64,000 nucleotides of DNA from Flavobacterium saliperosum (GTDB lineage: Bacteria; Bacteroidota; Bacteroidia; Flavobacteriales; Flavobacteriaceae). The notes below the pieces were generated by a model, which was not told the origin of the DNA, ran no database searches, and worked only from the letters and a program-made list of their open reading frames with translations. The translations under genes and the position numbers were made by a program. The first letter of the stretch is position 1. Each line of letters starts with the position of its first letter. The stretch is taken from positions 1-64,000 of the forward strand of contig NZ_FMTY01000001.1 in NCBI RefSeq assembly GCF_900100625.1. The letters run 5' to 3'. Of this stretch, positions 8,920 through 18,328 are shown in pieces.

Positions 8920-11544
8920 ATGAAAATATTAAAAATCCAAGCCTTACGCGGCCCAAACATTTGGAGTGTACAACGAAAGAAATTAATCCAAATGCGATTG
9001 GACCTTGAAGAAATGGAACAATTCCCCACCAATAAAATAGAAGGATTCCGTGAACGTATCGAAGCCATGTTTCCTACGATGATAGAACACCGCTGTTCCG
9101 AAGGCACCCGTGGCGGCTTCTTTTCCCGCATTGAACGCGGCACCTGGATGGGACACGTTATCGAACACATTGCCTTGGAGATACAAACTTTGGCCGGCAT
9201 GGAAACCGGTTTCGGAAGAACCCGTGAGACCAAAACCCCCGGAACCTACAACGTGGTTTTCAGCTATACGGAAGAAAACGTAGGTCTTTTTGCGGCCGAA
9301 AGTGCCGTAGCCATAGCCGAAGCTTTAATCGCCGGAACACCTTATGATGTCGATGCCGATATCCAGAAAATGCGTGAAATCCGAGAGCGCGTTCGTCTTG
9401 GTCCTTCCACCGGAAGTATTGTGGATGAAGCCGTTGCCCGCGATATTCCGTGGATTCGCTTAGGCACCAATTCCTTAGTACAGTTAGGGTACGGAGTAAA
9501 TCAGATGCGTTTTCAGGCGACCATTACCTGTAAAACGAGTAACATCGCCGTTGATATTGCCTGTAACAAAGAAGAAACCAAACGAATGCTGGACTTAGCG
9601 TCCATCCCAGTGGCCAGTGGCAGTATTTGTGTGGATGAAGACGATTTGCAAAGCACCATCAAAAAAATCGGGTATCCTATCGTTTTAAAACCATTGGACG
9701 GTAACCACGGAAAAGGGGCTTCTATTAATGTAACCAATTATGAGGATGCTGTCGCCGGATTGGCCTACGCCCAAAAATACAGCCGAAGAGTCATCGTGGA
9801 AAAATTCATTACCGGTTATGATTTTCGAGTACTGGTAATCGACAATAAACTGGTGGCTGCCGCAAAACGCGAACCCGCACATGTGAAAGGTGATGGCAAA
9901 CAAACCATCCAACAACTAATTGACGAAACGAATAAAGATCCGCGTCGTGGATACGGACATGAAAATGTATTAACGCAAATCGATGTCGACAGAGATACCA
10001 CGGATTTACTGGATAAATTAGGTTACACTTTGGAAACGGTTCCGAAAGAAGACGAAATTGTTTATTTAAAATCGACGGCAAACCTTAGCACCGGCGGGAC
10101 TTCAATAGATGTTACCGACATGATGCACCCCGAAAATATTTTCCTTTGCGAACGAATTTCACGCGTCATCGGATTGGATGTTTGCGGAGTCGATATCATG
10201 GCCGAAAACCTGACACAACCCTTAAAAGAAAACGGCGGTTGTATTCTGGAAGTGAATGCGGCTCCCGGTTTCCGTATGCACTTGGCTCCTTCTGAAGGTT
10301 TACCAAGAAACGTTGCAGCGCCGGTAATCGATATGTTGTATCCTCCGGGAAAACCAAGCCGTATTCCTATAATCGCGGTTACAGGAACCAACGGAAAAAC
10401 CACCACGACCCGACTTTTAGCACATATCGTAAAAAATAACGGATTCAAAGTTGGTTTCACAACCTCAGACGGGATTTATGTTCAGAACCACATGATGGAA
10501 AAAGGCGACACGACCGGACCCATTTCTGCAGAATACATTTTAAAAGATCCAACTGTGGAATTTGCGGTTCTGGAAACAGCTCGTGGCGGAATTCTTCGCG
10601 CTGGCTTGGGTTTCAGTCGTTGTGATATCGCGGTGGTGACCAACATTCAGGAGGACCATTTGGGCTTAAACGATATTGACACGCTGGATGATTTAGCGCG
10701 TGTAAAAAGTACGGTGGCCCGAAGTGTGAAAAAAGACGGTTGGGTTATCCTTAATGCCGAAGACGAATACTGTCTGAAAATCGCAAAAGAAGTCAACTGC
10801 AACATTGCCTATTTCAGCATGACAGAAGACAATCCGACGATTCAGCAATTTGCGAAAGAAGGAAAAATTGTGGCGGTTTACGAAAACGGTTTCATCACCA
10901 TCAAAAAAGGAGAATGGAAAATCCGCATCGAAAGAGCCACACACGTTCCTTTAACCTTGGGTGGAAAAGCGAAATTCATGATTGCAAACGTTTTGGCAGC
11001 TACCTTAGCGAGTTACCTTTGGGGTTTCAAAACAGAAGACATCAGTTTGTCGTTGCAGACATTCATTCCGAGTGCCGCGCAAACTCCGGGGCGTATGAAC
11101 ATTTTTGAATTCAAAAAATTCAAGGTATTGATTGATTTTGCGCACAATCCATCCGGATATAAAGGTGTGGAAGAATATTTGAGCAGTGTGGAAGCCACCA
11201 AAAAAATCGGAATTATTGCCGGTGTGGGTGACCGACGTGATGAAGACATCCGGGAATGCGCCACGATTGCCGCCCGAATGTTCGATCATATTATCATTCG
11301 TCAGGAAAAACATCTGAGAGGCAGAACCGAAGAGGAAATCATTGGTTTGATTCTGGAAGGTATTGCGGCATCGGGCAGAAACGTGACGCACGAAATCATA
11401 ACCAAAGAAGTCGAAGCCATCAAACATGCTATCAACAGCGCGGAAGAAGGCAGTTTCATTACCGCTTTAAGTGACGTTATCACCAATGCGATTGACATAG
11501 TTCAGGAATATCTGGACAAGGAAAATGAAGAAAATCTGATTTAA
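8920..11544 (+). CDS. cphA: Cyanophycin synthetase
   Basis: Makes multi-L-arginyl-poly-L-aspartate from Asp and Arg with ATP, without ribosomes. At 874 residues it has the usual CphA length. The N-terminal domain (to about 200) is followed by an ATP-grasp domain (about 210-475, with KPLDGNHGKGASINV and ILEVNAAPGFRMH). A Mur-ligase-like domain completes it, with the P-loop GTNGKTTTTRLL near 488, ETARGGILRAGLG, and DFAHNPSGYKGVEEY near 745. It is divergent from cphB and ends at a bidirectional terminator. Annotation transfer is strong, but polymer production in this organism is not shown by sequence. Confidence 0.95.
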   Translation: MKILKIQALRGPNIWSVQRKKLIQMRLDLEEMEQFPTNKIEGFRERIEAMFPTMIEHRCSEGTRGGFFSRIERGTWMGHVIEHIALEIQTLAGMETGFGRTRETKTPGTYNVVFSYTEENVGLFAAESAVAIAEALIAGTPYDVDADIQKMREIRERVRLGPSTGSIVDEAVARDIPWIRLGTNSLVQLGYGVNQMRFQATITCKTSNIAVDIACNKEETKRMLDLASIPVASGSICVDEDDLQSTIKKIGYPIVLKPLDGNHGKGASINVTNYEDAVAGLAYAQKYSRRVIVEKFITGYDFRVLVIDNKLVAAAKREPAHVKGDGKQTIQQLIDETNKDPRRGYGHENVLTQIDVDRDTTDLLDKLGYTLETVPKEDEIVYLKSTANLSTGGTSIDVTDMMHPENIFLCERISRVIGLDVCGVDIMAENLTQPLKENGGCILEVNAAPGFRMHLAPSEGLPRNVAAPVIDMLYPPGKPSRIPIIAVTGTNGKTTTTRLLAHIVKNNGFKVGFTTSDGIYVQNHMMEKGDTTGPISAEYILKDPTVEFAVLETARGGILRAGLGFSRCDIAVVTNIQEDHLGLNDIDTLDDLARVKSTVARSVKKDGWVILNAEDEYCLKIAKEVNCNIAYFSMTEDNPTIQQFAKEGKIVAVYENGFITIKKGEWKIRIERATHVPLTLGGKAKFMIANVLAATLASYLWGFKTEDISLSLQTFIPSAAQTPGRMNIFEFKKFKVLIDFAHNPSGYKGVEEYLSSVEATKKIGIIAGVGDRRDEDIRECATIAARMFDHIIIRQEKHLRGRTEEEIIGLILEGIAASGRNVTHEIITKEVEAIKHAINSAEEGSFITALSDVITNAIDIVQEYLDKENEENLI

Positions 11545-11563
11545 AATCTCAGAATTAAAACTA

Positions 11564-11599
11564 AAAAAAGACGAAAGCAAATTCACTTTCGTCTTTTTT
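11564..11599. terminator. Bidirectional terminator between cphA and the convergent gene
   Basis: A 14-base stem AAAAAAGACGAAAG / CTTTCGTCTTTTTT with an eight-base loop and A/T runs on both sides. It can therefore terminate both the plus-strand cphA message and the minus-strand message from 12868. Confidence 0.85.
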
Positions 11600-11605
11600 A
11601 TTGTA

Positions 11606-12868
11606 TTATGTTTTCAGTTTTTTCTTTCTGGCTGCCGGGAACAAGACGTTGTTTAAGATCAATCGGTAGCCCGGTGAATTTGGGTGCAGATCCAAAACGG
11701 TTGGCGCATCGCCCACTTTATGCTGATAATCTTCGGGATCGTGACCGCCGTAATAAGTGAACATTCCTTTTCCTTTGGTACCGTGAATGTAACGTGCTTC
11801 TCCGTTTTGCTTGTTTTCGCCCATTACCAAAATGTTTGATTTAATTAACTCCGCATTGAAAGCCGTAGTCTGTCCCATAAAACCTTTTATCAATTGTGTA
11901 TGATTCTGGCATAACATGGTCGGAATCGGATCCCATTTTGCCGAATATTCCATCAGGGTAAAATAATCCACATCCGGTAAAACTCTTCTTGTATTGGTTA
12001 CATCAATATTGGAAAACTCATACGCCATCGGATTGCGTTCCAGAATATAATCCTTAAATGCAAAAGTATTGTTGTAATCTATTTTGGTTTGGTAATTCGC
12101 ATCGCTTTCATCGCCGTCAAACATCGGTTCACAAATATCCACCCCTTCTGCCGAAAGTGCAATATCGAAACTGTCGGTTGCGGAACACATGGCAAACATG
12201 AAGCCGCCTCCTATAACAAAGTTTCGGATTTTAGTCGCTACTGCCAACTTTTCCTCAGACACTTTACTGTATCCTAATTTTGCAGCTAAAGCTTCCGCTT
12301 CTTTTTTCTGTTCGATATACCAAGGGGCATTTCTGTAAGCGCCAAAGAATTTTCCGTATTGTCCGGTAAAATCCTCATGGTGTAAATGCAGCCAATCGTA
12401 TAACAATAGGGCATCGTTCAAAACTTCCTCATCGTAAATCGGCGTAAACGGAATCTCCGCGTAGGTTAATACCAAGGTCACCGCGTCATCCCAAGGCTGT
12501 TTTCCTTTCGGAGTATAGACTGCTATCTTGGGGGCTTTTTCCAACACTACCGTTTCCATGTTTTGTGAAGGCGAACTGATTTCGTCCAAAATTCCGTTAG
12601 CGGCACCATCGGATAGCACTTCGAAACTCACCCCGCGAATCTGACATTCCTTACGGATTTCGGGAGCATCGGGCAATAAAAAGGAACCGCCACGATAATT
12701 CAGCAACCAACTTACTTTGTATTGTTTGTCCAAAGCCCAATACGTGATTCCGTATGCTTTTAAGTGATTTTGCTGTGTTTCGGGATCCATTGGTAATAAT
12801 ACAAACGAAGCTTTTGCCGATAGCGATATCAGAAACAGAACGATATATAGTGTCTTTTTGAGTTGCAT
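11606..12868 (-). CDS. Secreted protein of unknown function, GATase-like elbow, next to cphA
   Basis: A 420-residue protein with a signal peptide (MQLKKTLYIVLFLISLSAKA). I recall database entries labelling such proteins asparagine synthetase B, but no AsnB domain or N-terminal Cys is seen, so that name looks wrong. The segment GGGFMFAMCSATDSFDIAL near 215-235 looks like a nucleophile elbow with a cysteine. YGGHDPEDYQHKVGD near 375 could supply a histidine, recalling glutamine-amidotransferase-like or ThuA-like folds. Start: the frame is open to 12967, but TATCTTTG (minus, 12893-12886) is a -7 box inside that extension, so ATG at 12868 is chosen. It converges on cphA. Confidence 0.7.
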   Translation of the reverse strand: MQLKKTLYIVLFLISLSAKASFVLLPMDPETQQNHLKAYGITYWALDKQYKVSWLLNYRGGSFLLPDAPEIRKECQIRGVSFEVLSDGAANGILDEISSPSQNMETVVLEKAPKIAVYTPKGKQPWDDAVTLVLTYAEIPFTPIYDEEVLNDALLLYDWLHLHHEDFTGQYGKFFGAYRNAPWYIEQKKEAEALAAKLGYSKVSEEKLAVATKIRNFVIGGGFMFAMCSATDSFDIALSAEGVDICEPMFDGDESDANYQTKIDYNNTFAFKDYILERNPMAYEFSNIDVTNTRRVLPDVDYFTLMEYSAKWDPIPTMLCQNHTQLIKGFMGQTTAFNAELIKSNILVMGENKQNGEARYIHGTKGKGMFTYYGGHDPEDYQHKVGDAPTVLDLHPNSPGYRLILNNVLFPAARKKKLKT

Positions 12869-13174
12869 TCCGAAAAATTTATTCTCAAAGATAAGTGATT
12901 TTAATGTGAAGATAATGATAAAAAAACAGGTAAAAAGCCTCGGTATCCAGAGTATATTGAATTCCAAATACGCCTAACCAAAAAACCAATAACCAGTCAA
13001 AGTGCTTTCCCTTGATAGATACTCATTCAGAGATTCAAATAAAAAGCGCAACAAAGCAAATTTAAGTATAAAATAAAATGAGACAGGAATAAATTATTGA
13101 AAGTCAATACCACATAAAACGTACTTCAATTTGAATCCAAAAAATTGGTAATCAAATAAATAACAGTCAGAAAT
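12869..13174. other. Intergenic, no gene seen
   Basis: About 300 AT-rich bases with no supported open frame. The first 30 bases hold the -7 box for the gene ending at 11606. The rest shows nothing I can assign. Confidence 0.5.
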
Positions 13175-13207
13175 CAAAAAGCTTTTCCTTTTTGGAAAAG
13201 CTTTTTG
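13175..13207 (-). terminator. Intrinsic terminator of the 13286-14026 lipoprotein gene
   Basis: A perfect 14-base stem (CAAAAAGCTTTTCC with GGAAAAGCTTTTTG) closes on a five-base loop. It lies about 80 bases beyond the minus-strand stop at 13286. Confidence 0.7.
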
Positions 13208-13285
13208 AAAACAATATCATATTAAGTAATAAATTAAACAACCTAAGTCTGAATATCACTAATAACAATTTTACAAAGTTTAAAA

Positions 13286-14026
13286 TCAATCATAACAATT
13301 TTTTGGGCATGGAACTGTATGATCAAAAATAGATGGCGAATTAACACCTTCATTGGCAGAAAAAATAATACTTCTGTTTTCATTTAACCCCAACATTACA
13401 GTAGTTAGTTTTCCTTCAGGATTAACACCTAAAACAACACCTAAATATTTAAAATTAGGCAAATGACTCAGGTTATCCATTACTTCTCTTTCAATACTGA
13501 AATGATTGATCCTCATATTGTCATAGGAAATAACATCGTTTAAATCTCCATTTCCGGCCAATATTATATTCCACTTATTAATATAAGCATAGGCAGTTTC
13601 CGGATTTAAGATATGTTTACTGATAATTTCATCGTCACTCCTAAATTGTATTGCTGACGATGACAAACTATTAATTTGACTGTCGAAATTTTCATCCTCA
13701 ATAATTGTCGAATTAATCATTCCAAGTTGCATTCCGTCACCATTAACTCCGACAGTTCTTAAATCCAATCTACTTTCAGTAAACCCTAAAACAAATCGAA
13801 ACTTGTTCAATTGCTCATTTTCCAACAACTGAACCAATTCTTCCTTTGCAAACAGGTAACAAACTGTATTCTTATCGGATTTACTTATAACGGAATCCAA
13901 TTTGGAATTTAACCACTCATTTTTAAAAGACGTTAAATTTGCAGCAGCATTTTTATCACCACCTTCTTCCTTCTGACAAGAAATCAGGACCAGCGCCATT
14001 AAAATTGTAAAAATTTTTTGTTTCAT
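13286..14026 (-). CDS. Hypothetical lipoprotein
   Basis: A 246-residue protein with a lipoprotein signal peptide (MKQKIFTILMALVLISCQKEEGG, lipidated Cys about residue 17). The mature part is rich in Asn, Glu and Asp with no known motif. Two cysteines appear at the very end (PCPKNCYD). It is monocistronic, flanked by a terminator and long AT-rich spacers. It is probably tethered to a membrane facing the periplasm or the surface. It is not clearly related to anything I know. Confidence 0.6.
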   Translation of the reverse strand: MKQKIFTILMALVLISCQKEEGGDKNAAANLTSFKNEWLNSKLDSVISKSDKNTVCYLFAKEELVQLLENEQLNKFRFVLGFTESRLDLRTVGVNGDGMQLGMINSTIIEDENFDSQINSLSSSAIQFRSDDEIISKHILNPETAYAYINKWNIILAGNGDLNDVISYDNMRINHFSIEREVMDNLSHLPNFKYLGVVLGVNPEGKLTTVMLGLNENRSIIFSANEGVNSPSIFDHTVPCPKNCYD

Positions 14027-14321
14027 AATATAAATATAAAGGGTTTTTAGTTTTTAATGTTACCTAAATTTTCTTATAGCAAAAGTATCATATTTTTAAA
14101 ATTTAACAAAAAAAATACTAATTATTTGATTTAAAAATAATAAATCAGAAATGTATCTCCTTAAAAAAACAAACCATTACACAATAATCACCTCTTAACA
14201 CTAAAACTTCAATTTAAAAAAATGGCATTTACACTTATAAAAATGATAAAAACGGTTTTTAAACTTAAAACATTCAAATCGAGAACCAAAGTGGTATTTT
14301 ATTAACCTTAAATTATACATC
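14027..14321. other. Intergenic, no gene seen
   Basis: A very AT-rich spacer with homopolymer A/T runs. I see no open frame, no stem-loop of note and no clear promoter beyond scattered TA-rich stretches upstream of the minus-strand lipoprotein gene. Confidence 0.5.
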
Positions 14322-14623
14322 ATGACGGAATCAAATTTACTAAATGAGGTTACAACAGCTCAATCTGTTCCTTTTCGAGCAACTTTCTCATTAGTCTTAA
14401 ATCATTTGTAAAAGGGAACTCAACCGTTTATTCCTAATGCCAATTGTGTATTTTACTATTCCTGGAAATTCGGGGACAATTAGATTTTATATCTGATGCG
14501 TCTCCAACACCAGTAGTAATAGACGGACAAAGAGTGGTGTTAAACCGCATTATCTTAAACATTGAATTCGTCAACAACAAGAACAGCGGTGGTATCAAGT
14601 TCAATAAAACGTTAGCTACATAA
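14322..14623 (+). pseudogene. Decayed gene remnant, family unknown
   Basis: ATG at 14322 opens a protein-like frame (M-T-E-S-N-L-L-N-E-V-T-T-A-Q-S) that meets TAA at 14409. The same frame continues sensibly past the stop (KGTQPFIPNANCVFYYSW) to about 14460. After that another frame carries a protein-like C-terminus (DASPTPVVIDGQRVVLNRII at 14495 onward, ending at TAA 14621). One nonsense and one frameshift would rejoin a protein of about 100 residues. It could instead be noncoding DNA that looks coding by chance. Confidence 0.45.
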
Positions 14624-14686
14624 AAACGACGGACAATTTTAATAATGAAAAGGCTTAGTTCTAATTACTTTGCTTTACTATTAAAT

Positions 14687-14716
14687 AAAAAAAGCCTACA
14701 AAATGCAGGCTTAAAA
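14687..14716 (-). terminator. Intrinsic terminator after dnaB
   Basis: On the minus strand the stem AAGCCT / AGGCTT is followed by seven T residues. It lies just beyond the dnaB stop at 14725. Confidence 0.75.
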
Positions 14717-14724
14717 GATTCTGA

Positions 14725-16269
14725 TTAGAACGGAACATCGCTGTCGTCGTCAAAACTGTTCATATTACTTCCGAAAGCTTCGTTGGCAGAGGGAAGATTT
14801 TTGGTGATAAACGGATTATCATCCCTGTTCATACTGGAAGGCATTGCTTCAAATGGCGAATGGTGATCGTCTAAGTTATCAAATTTACCCAGATTACCGA
14901 TGAATTTCAATCGGATGTTGTCCAAGCCACCGTTACGGTGTTTCGCTACGATAAATTCGGCCTGACCTTGCGTTGGTGAACGCTCTTCGTCATCCCATTC
15001 GTCAATTTTATAGTATTCCGGACGGTAGATGAACGATACAATATCGGCATCCTGCTCGATTGCACCCGATTCACGTAAGTCGGATAACAACGGACGCTTG
15101 CTCGCACCTCGCGTTTCCACGGCACGCGACAACTGCGACAGTGCAATAACCGGAACACCCAATTCTTTTGCTAAGGCTTTTAAATTTCGGGAAATCGTTG
15201 AAATCTCCTGCTCACGGTTTCCGCCACCTTTTCCGTTTCCTCCGGCGGTCATCAGCTGAAGGTAGTCGATTACAATCATCTTGATGCCGTACTGCGAGGC
15301 CAAACGACGGGCTTTCGCACGCAAATCGAAAATCGAAAGCGACGGGGTGTCGTCAATATATAACGGCGCTTTTTCTAAGTCTTTTACTTTAATGGAAAGT
15401 TGTTCCCATTCGTGTTTTTCCAGTTTTCCGGTACGCAGTTTTTCCGAAGACAAACCGGTTTCCGAAGAAATCAAACGGGTAATTAGCTGTACCGAAGACA
15501 TCTCCAGAGAGAACAAGGCTACCGGAGCACCCGCATCAATAGCCATGTTTCGGGCCATCGACAATACGAAGGCGGTTTTACCCATACCCGGACGCGCTGC
15601 AATAATAATCAAATCCGAAGGCTGCCAACCCGAGGTTAGTTTGTCCAAATCGTGAAACCCGGTTGGGATTCCGCTCAGACCTTCTTTATTGGCAATTTCT
15701 TCAATTCGTTTTTTCGCCTGAATTACCAAACTTTGTGCTGTTTCCGAACTACGTTTGATATTTCCCTGCGTCACTTCATATAATTTGGATTCGGCTTTGT
15801 CAAGCAAATCGAAAACATCCGTCGTTTCATCATAGGATTCTTCAATAATTTCAGAAGAAATCCGGATCAGACTGCGTTGAATGTATTTCTGAAGAATAAT
15901 GCGGGAGTGAAATTCGATATGTGCCGAAGACGATATCTTTTGCGTAAGCTGAATCAGATAAAAATCCCCTCCGGACAAGTCTAATTTCGCGTTCTTCTTT
16001 AGTTGGGCCGAAACTGTTAATAAGTCAATCGGCTGGGTATCATTGAATAGCTGAACGATTGCTTCGAAGATGTATTTGTGGGCATCCTTGTAAAAAGCTT
16101 CAGGGCTCAATATATCGATAACCTCATCAACACCTTTTTTGTCAATCATCATGGCGCCAAGCACCGCCTCTTCCAGGTCCAGCGCCTGTGGTGGCAGCTT
16201 CCCTTTTTCGAGATTGATGATAGCGGTTTTATCCACTTTGTAAGGGTTTATATTTTTAAGGTTTTCCAT
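14725..16269 (-). CDS. dnaB: Replicative DNA helicase DnaB
   Basis: The hexameric helicase that unwinds DNA at the replication fork. The 514 residues have the N-terminal DnaB domain (PPQALDLEEAVLGAMMIDKKG near 22) and the RecA-like C-terminal domain. That domain has Walker A ARPGMGKTAF near 221-230, Walker B IKMIVIDYLQLM near 325 and the SRAVETRG...LSDLRESGAIEQDAD block. No intein is present. The tail (MNSFDDDSDVPF) is acidic and resembles SSB-type tails, which is common in this family. It is monocistronic. Confidence 0.96.
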   Translation of the reverse strand: MENLKNINPYKVDKTAIINLEKGKLPPQALDLEEAVLGAMMIDKKGVDEVIDILSPEAFYKDAHKYIFEAIVQLFNDTQPIDLLTVSAQLKKNAKLDLSGGDFYLIQLTQKISSSAHIEFHSRIILQKYIQRSLIRISSEIIEESYDETTDVFDLLDKAESKLYEVTQGNIKRSSETAQSLVIQAKKRIEEIANKEGLSGIPTGFHDLDKLTSGWQPSDLIIIAARPGMGKTAFVLSMARNMAIDAGAPVALFSLEMSSVQLITRLISSETGLSSEKLRTGKLEKHEWEQLSIKVKDLEKAPLYIDDTPSLSIFDLRAKARRLASQYGIKMIVIDYLQLMTAGGNGKGGGNREQEISTISRNLKALAKELGVPVIALSQLSRAVETRGASKRPLLSDLRESGAIEQDADIVSFIYRPEYYKIDEWDDEERSPTQGQAEFIVAKHRNGGLDNIRLKFIGNLGKFDNLDDHHSPFEAMPSSMNRDDNPFITKNLPSANEAFGSNMNSFDDDSDVPF

Positions 16270-16357
16270 GTTGCTAAGGTAACCAATTTTTAGAAAAAAT
16301 AATTTCGAGTTGTTAATAAGACCGTGTTAATAACTCGGCTTTCAATGTTAATAAGTC

Positions 16358-16389
16358 AAAAAAAATCCGAAGCGGTAAGGCCTCGGATG
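16358..16389 (-). terminator. Intrinsic terminator after accA
   Basis: On the minus strand ATCCGA / TCGGAT arms flank a GC-rich loop and are followed by a run of T. It lies about 25 bases beyond the accA stop. Confidence 0.65.
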
Positions 16390-16412
16390 ATTTATTCTGC
16401 GAACAAGTGAAT

Positions 16413-17366
16413 TTACTCTTTAAATTCACCCATTTTACTGTATTTATCCATTCTCTGAGCCACTAATTCCTCTGTTGATAAGTCTTTCAGTTCATTAAAA
16501 GCTTTCATTACATATTTTTCAACGTTTTTGAAAGTCGTTTCTCTGTCATAGTGTGCGCCACCAAGTGGTTCAGGAATAATGTCGTCTACTAATTTCTGTT
16601 TTTTCATGTCGGCAGACGTCAGTTTCAATGCTTCGGCAGCCTGTTCTTTGTATTCCCAGCTTTTCCAAAGGATGGACGAACAGGATTCCGGTGAAATTAC
16701 GGAGTACCAGGTGTTTTCCATCATTAATACACGGTCACCCACACCTATTCCCAATGCGCCACCTGAAGCTCCTTCACCTACAATTACGGAGATGATAGGC
16801 ACTTTTAAACGGATCATTTCAAAGATATTACGGGCAATTGCTTCCCCTTGTCCTCTTTCTTCTGCTTCCAATCCCGGATAGGCTCCCGGAGTGTCGATTA
16901 AAGTAAGAACCGGAATTCCGAATTTCTCTGCCATTTTCATTAAACGAAGCGCTTTACGGTATCCTTCCGGGTTGGCCATTCCGAAATTACGGAACTGACG
17001 TGTTTTGGTATTGTACCCTTTTTGCTGCCCCACAATCATGAACGATTGTCCGTCGATTTTTCCAAGACCACCAATCATCGCTTTATCATCTTTTACGCCT
17101 CTGTCTCCAAAAAGCTCTAAGAAGGTTTCGCCGCACAATGCTCTCACGTGATCCATCGTATAAGGACGGTTTGGATGCCTTGAAAGCTGCACACGTTGCC
17201 ATGCCGTAAGGTTCTTATATATATCTTTCTTGGTCTCTTCTAATTTTTTCTCGATTTGCTTGCAGGTATTGGAAACATCTACATCCGACTCCTGTCCAAT
17301 AATCTGGCATTTATCCAATTGATCTTCAAGCTCTTTAATCGGAAGTTCAAAATCTAAGTATTCCAT
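16413..17366 (-). CDS. accA: Acetyl-CoA carboxylase carboxyltransferase subunit alpha
   Basis: The alpha half of the carboxyltransferase that moves carboxybiotin's CO2 onto acetyl-CoA in fatty acid synthesis. The 317-residue protein begins [17 protein letters not shown] and shows the family blocks [20 protein letters not shown] and [15 protein letters not shown]. The reading frame extends 17 codons upstream. TATCTTTG (minus strand, 17407-17400) inside that extension is a good -7 box, so the start at 17366 is preferred. accD is not in the window. Confidence 0.95.
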   Translation of the reverse strand: MEYLDFELPIKELEDQLDKCQIIGQESDVDVSNTCKQIEKKLEETKKDIYKNLTAWQRVQLSRHPNRPYTMDHVRALCGETFLELFGDRGVKDDKAMIGGLGKIDGQSFMIVGQQKGYNTKTRQFRNFGMANPEGYRKALRLMKMAEKFGIPVLTLIDTPGAYPGLEAEERGQGEAIARNIFEMIRLKVPIISVIVGEGASGGALGIGVGDRVLMMENTWYSVISPESCSSILWKSWEYKEQAAEALKLTSADMKKQKLVDDIIPEPLGGAHYDRETTFKNVEKYVMKAFNELKDLSTEELVAQRMDKYSKMGEFKE

Positions 17367-17443
17367 TTTGTTTGTTTCTTTTGATTTTAGTTTGGACGAC
17401 AAAGATAAAATTTTCATTTTACAATGCAGAAACTATTTAATAA

Positions 17444-18328
17444 TTAGTTTTTAACTTTCTTATAATTCTTAATTACCCCGTTTAAAATTACGGTTAACAC
17501 TATAATCGAGGCGCCGATATAAAACTCAGGGCTCATTTTTTCACTTTCGCTGAATACCAAAATACCCAATATGATTCCGTAAATCGGTTCCAGATTAATG
17601 GTCAGCATTACCGTGTAGGGCGTTAAATATTTCATCACTTTTACTGAGGCCAGAAAAGCATAAGCCGTACAAACAGATCCCAGAACAAACAACCAAAGTA
17701 AATCATTGGTTGAAATCCGGAAAAAATCTTCGGTAAAACTTCCGGAGAACAGCAAGTAGATGGAAAAGAATCCAACACCGCCTAAAAGCTCGTAAAAAGT
17801 AATAACCGCGGCATCATTGTATTGGGCAAATTTTCCGTTGATAACCGAAAACATCGCTGATAAGAACGCGGAAGTCAGGGCTAACAGAATCCCTTCGATA
17901 TAATTCCCTTCCACATTGAATATGATTCCCAATCCGAAAACCACAAACAATCCGAAAAGGACTTCGTAGAATACGATTTTTTTACCATAGAAAATAGGTT
18001 CCAGAATGGAGGCAAATAAAGCTCCGGTCGACAAGCAAGCTAAGGTTACCGATATATTTGAAACCTTAATCGCCTGAAAAAAAGTAAACCAGTGCATGGC
18101 AATAACCAATCCGGAAAATAAAAACCCGAACATCAGCCGCTTGGAAACGACCAAAGGAATCTTGCTGACTTTAATATAAAGGAAAATAATGGAAACCGCA
18201 ATTAACATCCGGTACCAAACCAACGGGAGTGCGTCAAGAGAAATCAGTTTTCCCAATACGGCAGTGAATCCCCATATGAAAACGATAAAATGGAGATGGA
18301 AGTAACTTTTCAGTTTATCGCTTGGCAT
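17444..18328 (-). CDS. EamA/DMT family transporter
   Basis: An inner-membrane protein of 294 residues with about ten hydrophobic helices forming two EamA repeats (about 10-140 and 150-285). It is a drug/metabolite-type exporter whose substrate cannot be read from sequence. Its start lies inside the end of the lptG gene (14-base overlap, 18315-18328), so the pair is translationally coupled. Confidence 0.85.
   Translation of the reverse strand: MPSDKLKSYFHLHFIVFIWGFTAVLGKLISLDALPLVWYRMLIAVSIIFLYIKVSKIPLVVSKRLMFGFLFSGLVIAMHWFTFFQAIKVSNISVTLACLSTGALFASILEPIFYGKKIVFYEVLFGLFVVFGLGIIFNVEGNYIEGILLALTSAFLSAMFSVINGKFAQYNDAAVITFYELLGGVGFFSIYLLFSGSFTEDFFRISTNDLLWLFVLGSVCTAYAFLASVKVMKYLTPYTVMLTINLEPIYGIILGILVFSESEKMSPEFYIGASIIVLTVILNGVIKNYKKVKN

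Noticed and set aside
12869..12967. N-terminal extension of the 420-residue secreted protein
   Set aside because: It would hide the signal peptide and contains the -7 box TATCTTTG.
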